In this document: positions 6,567 to 11,675 of the stretch, piece after piece
Position numbering within the stretch: the first letter of the stretch is position 1
Layout of the letters: each line of letters starts with the position of its first letter
Assembly: GCF_938045205.1 (NCBI RefSeq)
Contig: NZ_CALIMY010000047.1
Coordinates: 1 to 11,675 of the forward strand
Length of the DNA stretch: 11,675 bases
DNA from: an uncultured Campylobacter sp.
GTDB taxonomy: Bacteria > Campylobacterota > Campylobacteria > Campylobacterales > Campylobacteraceae
Direction: 5' to 3'
Program-made: the position numbers and the translations under genes
The notes under the pieces: model-generated
Database searches by the model: none
The model's input: the letters and a program-made list of their open reading frames with translations, nothing else
What the model was told of the DNA's origin: nothing

Positions 6567-7287
6567 CGCCGTCTAAGCCCAGCAAATAGCGGTAGTGTTT
6601 GTCGTAATCGCTGATAGGGCCGTTAGTAAAGTCCCAAATGACGGTCTTTATCTCGCCCACGCGCGAGTAAAATGGCAGCTGATAATAAGCCACGCTGCCG
6701 CTAGCGAACGTACGCAAAGGCTTGAAACTACCGCAGTCGGCAAATACGCCTTGTTTATCCATCGCGATAAAAATCAGTCCGGCGCTGTTTTGCGCGCAAA
6801 TTTTACGAAAATCGTCTCGGCTAGGATTTGGCTTGTGGTTGTAGCTAAGATAGGCGCCGCCAAGATCTGGGTGGATAAAATTTATATTAGGGAAAGCCTT
6901 GATAACCTGCTCGTAAATTTCAGCGTTAGGCGCGACGATTATGGCGCGGTCATAGAGGAAATTTAAGATCACTTTATCGCCGCTTGAGGGTAAAATTTTA
7001 GGCAGTGGCAGTGCCTCTTGAGCTAACATATCAAAGACCTCAAATCGCACCTTTGCCTTGCCTGCGCTTTTTTGTGTCACGACGGCACGCGCGATGATGG
7101 AGCTCGCGCCGCTACCGAAATTATGCATCACCACTCCGCTGCTGCCTACGGCAATCGTAGGGCTATCTGTGATCTCACCCGAACCATCAGTTACGCTAAG
7201 TAGGGCGGTTTCGTATCGCGGCATGTTAAATTCCGCCCCTATCGCCACGCTTAAAAATAGACTCAAAATAAGTAAAGCTTTTTTCAA
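6559..7287 (-). CDS. Exported PgbA-N-domain protein (plasminogen-binding name, no Lys tail)
   Basis: This 242-residue protein has a signal peptide (KKALLILSLFLSVAIGA, cut near residue 18). From memory the body aligns with the N-terminal domain of H. pylori PgbA (HP0508, PF15436): KVRFEVFDM..A..LPLPKILPSSGDKV (79-105), IIVAPNAEIYEQV (116-128), INFIHPDLGGAYL (135-147), a KIC...GLIFIA segment (162-175) and PFYSRV near 205-210. Cys164 and Cys185 match a cysteine pair in PgbA. The long Lys/Glu-rich tail that PgbA uses to bind plasminogen is missing; the protein ends soon after the domain in DE. Its original role is therefore probably different and unknown. It is first in an operon with glcD and divergent from csd3, the order I recall in C. 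jejuni (Cj1213c, Cj1214c, Cj1215). The TTG start is supported by a strong ribosome site. Confidence 0.8.
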   Translation of the reverse strand: MKKALLILSLFLSVAIGAEFNMPRYETALLSVTDGSGEITDSPTIAVGSSGVVMHNFGSGASSIIARAVVTQKSAGKAKVRFEVFDMLAQEALPLPKILPSSGDKVILNFLYDRAIIVAPNAEIYEQVIKAFPNINFIHPDLGGAYLSYNHKPNPSRDDFRKICAQNSAGLIFIAMDKQGVFADCGSFKPLRTFASGSVAYYQLPFYSRVGEIKTVIWDFTNGPISDYDKHYRYLLGLDGDE

Positions 7288-7294
7288 AATTCTA

Positions 7295-7299
7295 CTCCT
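7295..7299 (-). promoter_or_regulatory. Ribosome binding site that supports the TTG start at 7287
   Basis: On the minus strand AGGAG lies seven bases before the TTG codon at 7287-7285. The TTG is followed directly by a typical signal peptide (KKALLILSL), so this start is preferred over any internal one. Confidence 0.75.
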
Positions 7300-7316
7300 G
7301 AATAAAATTTTGGCTA

Positions 7317-7322
7317 ATTATA
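7317..7322 (-). promoter_or_regulatory. -10 box for the PgbA-N / glcD operon
   Basis: TATAAT reads on the minus strand in the context TTTTATGTATAATTAG, 29 bases before the TTG start. The upstream T-rich stretch fits the Campylobacter-type sigma-70 promoter. With the plus-strand box at 7386 it makes a divergent promoter region of 139 bases. Confidence 0.65.
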
Positions 7323-7385
7323 CATAAAACTTTGAAATTAGCGATAAAATTCCGCGGTATTTACGAAATATAAGCGTTTTTTCGT

Positions 7386-7391
7386 TACAAT
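7386..7391 (+). promoter_or_regulatory. -10 box for the csd3 operon
   Basis: TACAAT in the context TTTTTTCGTTACAATCCC lies 35 bases before the ATG at 7427. It is preceded by a T-run, as usual in this group. The ribosome site of csd3 itself is weak (AAGCGG at about 7414-7419). Confidence 0.55.
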
Positions 7392-7426
7392 CCCGCCTTA
7401 AAATAATATTTCAAAGCGGTTTTTAT

Positions 7427-8596
7427 ATGACTAGAATTTTTATATTGCTTTTTCTGTGGATAGGCGTAGTTTTTGCGAACAACCCCAGCGTAGAGAAGTT
7501 TGCCTGGCCCGATGGCGTAAGTCTGCTACAATTTATGGAAACTGCGGGCATCCCCGCGTCTGTATATTATGACCTGGATAAAGAGGATCAGGAGCTTGCC
7601 GCCGAGGTACGAGCTGGCGTGGAGTGTCAAATTTTGCGTGATCCAGCAGGTCGCGTCTCTCAGCTGTTAATCCCTGTCAGCGAGGAGCTTCAGATCCACA
7701 TCTACCGCGATAAATTCGGCACTTTTAGATTCGTTTATACTCCGATAGTTTATGAGGAAAACAGCTACTCTTTAGGAATTCAGATCGAAAGCTCACCCTA
7801 TCAAGATATCATCAAAGCTACGGGCAATGCGGCTTTAGCGAATGAGTTTATGCTTGTTTTTAAAAATGAGGTAAATTTTAAAAAGCTGCAAAAGGGCGAT
7901 CGGCTTGTGATCTTGTATGAGCAAAAAACGCGCCTTGGCAAGCCTTTTGGCGGAGTAAATATCACCGCAGGAATGATCGAGGAAAATAAAAAGCCCAAAT
8001 CGCTATATTTTTTCGATGATAAATACTACGACCGAAGCGGTAAAAAGGTCGAATCTTTTCTACTTATCACGCCGCTTGTTTATACTAGAATTTCATCCTA
8101 TTTTACCCCTAAAAGATTTCATCCGATTTTAAAGCGATATCGCGCGCACTTAGGCGTAGATTATGCAGCCCCCAAAGGCACTAGGGTAAATGCCGCAGGG
8201 GCGGGCAAGATTAGCTTCGTAGGACGTAAAAACGGCTACGGCAACACCGTAGAGATCAACCACGGCGGCGGTATCAGTACGCTTTATGCGCATCTTAGCG
8301 GCTTTGCTAGCGGCACAAAAGCAGGCGTTAGCGTCAAGCAAGGTCAGCTAATCGCCTACGTGGGCTCGACCGGGCTTAGTTCGGGACCGCATCTGCACTT
8401 CGGACTTTATAAAAATAAGCAGGCTATAGATCCGCTTAAGGTAGTCAAGATTGAAAAAACTAACGTCATAAGTGCTGAGGAGCTTAAATTTAAAGCTCTC
8501 GTCAAAGATATGGACGCTAGAATGGCTGCGGCTAAAGACGGCTCGAAAAACCCGGCTAAATTTGAAAACTACGAGTCGCTTATCACGATAAATTAA
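7427..8596 (+). CDS. csd3: Csd3-type M23 peptidoglycan DD-endopeptidase
   Basis: This 389-residue periplasmic M23/LytM metallopeptidase starts with a signal peptide (TRIFILLFLWIGVVFA, cleaved near residue 17). An inhibitory N-terminal region (about 20-110, with YYDLDKEDQELAAEV) and an OapA-like middle region (SPYQDIIKATGN, 123-134) come next. The catalytic domain spans about 215-340. The zinc ligands are seen: His241 and Asp245 in AHLGVDYAAPKGT and His324 in GPHLHFG, with His289 (LYAHLS) and His322 as catalytic histidines. The whole length matches my recollection of H. pylori Csd3/HdpA (HP0506), which trims peptidoglycan crosslinks and pentapeptides and is needed for helical shape. The N-terminal region suggests it is made as a latent enzyme. 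It heads a plus-strand cluster; mgtE follows after eight bases. Confidence 0.9.
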   Translation: MTRIFILLFLWIGVVFANNPSVEKFAWPDGVSLLQFMETAGIPASVYYDLDKEDQELAAEVRAGVECQILRDPAGRVSQLLIPVSEELQIHIYRDKFGTFRFVYTPIVYEENSYSLGIQIESSPYQDIIKATGNAALANEFMLVFKNEVNFKKLQKGDRLVILYEQKTRLGKPFGGVNITAGMIEENKKPKSLYFFDDKYYDRSGKKVESFLLITPLVYTRISSYFTPKRFHPILKRYRAHLGVDYAAPKGTRVNAAGAGKISFVGRKNGYGNTVEINHGGGISTLYAHLSGFASGTKAGVSVKQGQLIAYVGSTGLSSGPHLHFGLYKNKQAIDPLKVVKIEKTNVISAEELKFKALVKDMDARMAAAKDGSKNPAKFENYESLITIN

Positions 8597-8604
8597 GGCC
8601 AAAA

Positions 8605-9984
8605 ATGGAAAATAAAGAGCAGCTGGACGACGTCGAGGAAGCCAAAGCGCTTCTTGATGCGCATCTAGGCGATACGCTTGAGCATGAGCTGAGTGCCGCC
8701 GATCTTACGGAGCATTTAAAAACTCTAAAAAAGCATGACGAAGAAAAATACGTAGAATTCTTAAAAAAGCTAGATCCTGAGGATCTTGCCGATGCTGCGC
8801 TTGAGATGCCCGAGCATATGCTCGAAGACGTCATCGAAACTCTACCTCACGAAAAGATCGTAAAAGCGATTGAGGAGCTAGAAAGTGACGATCAGGCGGA
8901 GCTTTTGCAAAACATCGGCGAAATCGACGAGGACAAGGCCGAGCAGATTTTCTATGGGCTTGACGAGGACGATCGCCACGATATTCTTACTATCTCCAAA
9001 TATAGCGAAGATGAGGCGGGCGCGTATATGCAGACCGAGGTCTTTAGCGCGAGGCAGGATCAGACCCTGGGGCAGGCGGTCGAGATGCTGCGCGTTATGC
9101 GCGAAAAGGATGAGATCGAGAATGTCTTTCAGCTCTTCGTGCTCGATAAAAAGGGACATCTGCTTACTACCTTTTCGACGTCCGATCTGATTTTATACGA
9201 TTTTTCACTCACGTTGGAGCAAATTTCACAAAAATTCGGCGCCGAAAACAAAATCCACTTCGCCACCGATACTGACAAGATCGACGACGTAATCAAGGAC
9301 TTTGAAGAATTTGACCTTAACGTCATCCCCGTTGTCGATGCTAACGGCGTGCTTATCGGGCGTATCACCGCCGATGATATCCACGATCTCATCCAAGAGC
9401 GCGCCACCGAGCAAATTTACAACCTCGCGGGCGTCGATGACGAAGCCGAAGACGATGAGACTACGATCTTTAAGGCGGGTCGCGCGCGCGCCTTGTGGCT
9501 AGCGGTAAATTTATGCACGGCGATCGTAAGCTCCACGATCATCGGGCTTTTCGACGCCACTATCGAAAAGTTGGTCGCGCTCGCCGTACTTATGCCGATA
9601 GTCGCCTCCATGGGCGGCAACACCGGCACGCAGGCGCTTACGGTAACCGTGCGCCGCCTGGCCTTGGGCGAGATAGCGTTTAAAGACAAAAAGCAGGTTC
9701 TCTTTCGCGAGATCACGATCGCTTTTATAAATGGCCTCATTTTTGCCACGCTAATGGGGTTTGTGGCGTATTTTTGGTTCGGCATTAAGCTTTTGGGGCT
9801 GGTAATTGCGATGTCGATGGTGCTAAATTTAACGCTCGCGGGGCTTTTCGGCGCCGTCATTCCGATCACGCTTAAAAAATTAAATATCGACCCCGCCGTC
9901 GGTAGCTCCGTGCTGCTTACCACGGTAACGGATATCGTGGGATTTTTTAGCTTTTTAGGACTTGCGACGTGGATACTACTATAA
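8605..9984 (+). CDS. mgtE: Magnesium transporter MgtE
   Basis: This 459-residue inner-membrane magnesium channel/transporter has standard MgtE architecture. An acidic helical N domain lies at about 1-135 (DPEDLADAALEMPEHMLEDVIETL and similar helices). Two CBS domains follow at about 140-265 (YMQTEVFSARQDQTLGQAVEML; VIPVVDANGVLIGRITADD). About five membrane segments lie at 295-458. Signature motifs are PIVASMGGNTGTQ (331-343) and a last segment with DPAVGSSVLLTTVTD (429-443), whose Asp443 probably matches the conserved pore aspartate. In known MgtE proteins the acidic N and CBS domains bind magnesium and close the pore. The TAAGG ribosome site overlaps the csd3 stop, so the two genes are very likely co-translated. 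The 3' end overlaps the next gene by 16 bases. Confidence 0.95.
   Translation: MENKEQLDDVEEAKALLDAHLGDTLEHELSAADLTEHLKTLKKHDEEKYVEFLKKLDPEDLADAALEMPEHMLEDVIETLPHEKIVKAIEELESDDQAELLQNIGEIDEDKAEQIFYGLDEDDRHDILTISKYSEDEAGAYMQTEVFSARQDQTLGQAVEMLRVMREKDEIENVFQLFVLDKKGHLLTTFSTSDLILYDFSLTLEQISQKFGAENKIHFATDTDKIDDVIKDFEEFDLNVIPVVDANGVLIGRITADDIHDLIQERATEQIYNLAGVDDEAEDDETTIFKAGRARALWLAVNLCTAIVSSTIIGLFDATIEKLVALAVLMPIVASMGGNTGTQALTVTVRRLALGEIAFKDKKQVLFREITIAFINGLIFATLMGFVAYFWFGIKLLGLVIAMSMVLNLTLAGLFGAVIPITLKKLNIDPAVGSSVLLTTVTDIVGFFSFLGLATWILL
9957..9960 (+). promoter_or_regulatory. Ribosome binding site inside mgtE for the GTG start at 9969
   Basis: AGGA (within TTTTTAGGA) lies eight bases before the GTG at 9969-9971, inside the last codons of mgtE. 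It supports a GTG start that overlaps the mgtE stop by 16 bases. Confidence 0.55.
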
Positions 9985-10556
9985 AAAATTTTAAAATTTC
10001 CGAGCTTAAAAGCTCGAATTTCGTTAAACCCTTTCGCTTAAATTTTGAAATGGACGGCGTAGCGCGCGCGTGGGACTGCGTCAAGGTGCACGATAGCGTC
10101 TCGATTTTGCTTTATCATACGCAGCGCGACGCGCTTTTGCTCGTTAAGCAGTTTCGCCCCAGCGTGTGGTTTTATCAAGAGGAAAATTTAATAAATTCGC
10201 CCGAAAAGGGCTACACCTATGAGCTTTGCGCTGGCATTTTAGACAAGGGCATCAGCGAGGAGCAAACGGCGATCGAAGAGGTACTCGAGGAGACGGGCTA
10301 TGCCGTGAAAGATCTGAAATTTATCACGAGCTACTACAGCGCCCTTGGCTTTGCGGCGAACCGTCAAATTTTATACTTCGCGTGCATCGACGAATCGATG
10401 AAGCTAGGTCGCGGCGGCGGCGTGGACGGCGAGAAGATCGAGCTTTTCTACCTGCCCGCAGCCAAGGCGCGAGAGTTTATGTTCGACGAAAAGATCGTGC
10501 GCGCGCCGGGGCTGATCCTAGCATTTCAATGGTTTTTGAGCGAGTTTAAAGTTTAG
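9969..10556 (+). CDS. NUDIX hydrolase, NUDT14-like nucleotide-sugar diphosphatase
   Basis: This 195-residue cytoplasmic NUDIX protein has its NUDIX box at 89-111. The catalytic glutamates are kept (Glu104, Glu107, Glu108 in EEVLEETGY), but the consensus Glu six residues after the first Gly is Ile95 and the Arg of REUxEE is Glu103. From memory the same positions deviate in mammalian NUDT14 (UDP-sugar diphosphatase). Other NUDT14-like blocks are also present: KPFRLNFEMDGVARAWD (20-36), KVHDSVSILLYH (39-50), LVKQFRPSVW (58-67), YELCAGILD (84-92) and GRGGGVDGEKIELFYLP (147-163). ADP-ribose or UDP-glucose are therefore likely substrates, giving AMP or UMP plus the sugar phosphate; this needs assay. 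Such enzymes require magnesium or manganese, which fits the overlap with mgtE. The GTG start is supported by an internal ribosome site. Confidence 0.88.
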   Translation: MDTTIKNFKISELKSSNFVKPFRLNFEMDGVARAWDCVKVHDSVSILLYHTQRDALLLVKQFRPSVWFYQEENLINSPEKGYTYELCAGILDKGISEEQTAIEEVLEETGYAVKDLKFITSYYSALGFAANRQILYFACIDESMKLGRGGGVDGEKIELFYLPAAKAREFMFDEKIVRAPGLILAFQWFLSEFKV

Positions 10557-10623
10557 CGGCGAGATGGAATTTCGTGTGCCGCCGCGCGTTTTTGCGCCTC
10601 TGTTTTAAATTTAAAGGACGGCG

Positions 10624-11670
10624 ATGAGGGTTTTATTTAGGCTGTGCGTTATCGCGGCGTGTCTTTATGCAGCGATCGCGGCGGGACTTTATATCTTTCA
10701 GGAGCGGCTGATATTTTTGGGCGAGCCGCTAGATAAAAACTTCAAATTCAGTTTTGAAAATTCCGAATTTGCAGGACTTGTAAACGTTCCCGAGAACGGC
10801 GAGCATTTAGAGGCATCAATGTCCGCTACGCAAAATGGCGCGGCGATAAATGGCGGCGCGGACGAAAGCGCTTCGGCGATTGGCGGCGTAAAGGAAAACG
10901 GCGCCGCAGCGGGCGAGATCAAAAACGAAAGCGCTCAAACTAGCGCCGAGCATATTGGCGAAAACGCCGCAGTAAACGGCGATGCGGGCAATAACGCAAA
11001 AGCCGCTGTGATAAAATTTCAAGAGATCAATATTCCGTTTGAGGGCAGATCGATAAACGGGCTAAAATTTAGCGCGGCAGAGCCTAAAGGCGCGATTTTG
11101 TTCTTTCACGGCAACTTCGGTGACGTAAGCGGCTGGGGCGCATACGGCGCGGATTTTGCGGCTTTGGGATATGATTTTTATATTTTCGATTACCCGGGCT
11201 ACGGCAAATCGAACGGCAAAATTTCATCGCAGCAGCAGCTTTTGGCGAGCGCGGATGCGATGAGCCGTTACGTTTTGGCGCAGCATTCGCCCAAGAAGCT
11301 CGCGATGATCGGCTACTCGATCGGAAGCGGCATCGCGGCTCAGCAGGCTGCGAAGTGGGATGCGGCGCGGCTGATTTTGCTCGCGCCATATTTTAGCTTC
11401 GAGCGGCTCGCGCACGAAAAAATCCCCTTCGTGCCGAAATTTTTGATCCGCTATAAGATTCCGACTGCGGAATTTTTGCAAGCGGCACGCGGCACGCAGA
11501 TCACGCTCATCCACGGAGCCGCAGATGAGCTGATACCGGTACGCCACTGTCGCGATCTTGCGGGATCTCTTAAGGCGGGCGATCTATTTTATGAAATACC
11601 AGACGCGCCGCATAACGGACTGCTGGCAATGCCCGGTATTTGGGAAATTTTAAAAGAGAGGCTGCGCTAA
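10624..11670 (+). CDS. Membrane-anchored alpha/beta hydrolase with low-complexity insert
   Basis: This 348-residue protein has a hydrophobic N-terminal anchor (about 2-25, RVLFRLCVIAACLYAAIAAGLYIF) followed by QERLIFLGEP, a start typical of the ABHD13/BEM46-like group. The fold core begins near residue 132: an oxyanion-type HGN at 162-164 (LFFHGNFG), a YPGYGKS loop (190-196), the nucleophile elbow GYSIGSG (Ser232), the acid Asp301 in HGAADELIP and the base His330 in DAPHNGL. The triad is complete. Family members are serine hydrolases, often esterases or depalmitoylases; the substrate is unknown. Between about 57 and 128 lies an Asn/Gly/Ala/Glu-rich low-complexity insert that the fold does not need. 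The ribosome site AAAGGA lies five bases upstream. A 67-base gap separates it from the NUDIX gene with no clear terminator, so it is probably the last seen gene of the csd3 cluster. Confidence 0.87.
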   Translation: MRVLFRLCVIAACLYAAIAAGLYIFQERLIFLGEPLDKNFKFSFENSEFAGLVNVPENGEHLEASMSATQNGAAINGGADESASAIGGVKENGAAAGEIKNESAQTSAEHIGENAAVNGDAGNNAKAAVIKFQEINIPFEGRSINGLKFSAAEPKGAILFFHGNFGDVSGWGAYGADFAALGYDFYIFDYPGYGKSNGKISSQQQLLASADAMSRYVLAQHSPKKLAMIGYSIGSGIAAQQAAKWDAARLILLAPYFSFERLAHEKIPFVPKFLIRYKIPTAEFLQAARGTQITLIHGAADELIPVRHCRDLAGSLKAGDLFYEIPDAPHNGLLAMPGIWEILKERLR

Positions 11671-11675
11671 TCTAG

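Noticed and set aside
10584..10597. GCGC-GTTTTT-GCGC hairpin between the NUDIX and hydrolase genes as a terminator
   Set aside because: Only four pairs, with the T-run in the loop and not after the stem.
1..11675. CRISPR arrays, tRNA or rRNA genes, transposases, integrases, toxin-antitoxin or defence genes
   Set aside because: No regular repeat-spacer pattern, cloverleaf, rRNA-like block or matching protein motif was seen on either strand.

Overview
The window most likely comes from a Campylobacterota genome, probably one of the higher-GC Campylobacter species. No database search was run, so this is inference. Three things support it: coding regions of moderate GC studded with A/T words such as AAATTT and TAAAATTTTA; extended -10 promoters without clear -35 boxes (TTGCTATAAT before 3862); and two gene neighbourhoods that I recall from Campylobacter jejuni and Helicobacter pylori. 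These are divergent polysaccharide deacetylase, dprA and ruvX, and glcD next to a PgbA-N-domain gene that is divergent from the cell-shape endopeptidase gene csd3.

Layout. Positions 1-2256, plus strand: the 3' part of a divergent polysaccharide deacetylase (YibQ-like) gene with an Asn-Ser-Ala-rich repeat linker, then dprA overlapping its end, then ruvX with a TTG start. Positions 2257-5183 are gene-poor. Only an EthD-family gene (2703-3071) and an exported, cysteine-paired Sel1/Hcp-like repeat gene (3862-4548) stand between long A/T-rich non-coding stretches that contain hairpins, a degenerate 12-bp tandem repeat and many TAAAATTTTA palindromes. Positions 5184-7287, minus strand: glcD and the PgbA-N-like gene in one overlapping operon, reading away from a 139-bp divergent promoter region. 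Positions 7427-11670, plus strand: csd3, mgtE, a NUDT14-type NUDIX hydrolase and a membrane-anchored alpha/beta hydrolase, closely packed and probably largely one transcript.

How the genes fit together. The first block pairs an envelope protein with two DNA-processing proteins: DprA loads RecA on incoming DNA, and RuvX is a RuvC-fold nuclease-like protein. The central divergon links an FAD-dependent 2-hydroxyacid dehydrogenase, an exported PgbA-N protein of uncertain role and a periplasmic peptidoglycan DD-endopeptidase. Downstream of csd3 come magnesium transport, nucleotide-sugar hydrolysis and an envelope-associated esterase-type hydrolase.

No CRISPR array, transposase, prophage gene, tRNA or rRNA is recognisable, and no clear new defence or mobile system was found. 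The better leads are the PgbA-N protein that lacks the lysine-rich tail, the six C-x7-C pairs of the Sel1 protein, the low-complexity insert of the last hydrolase, the hairpins directly after three plus-strand genes, and the structured and repetitive non-coding DNA between 2257 and 5183.
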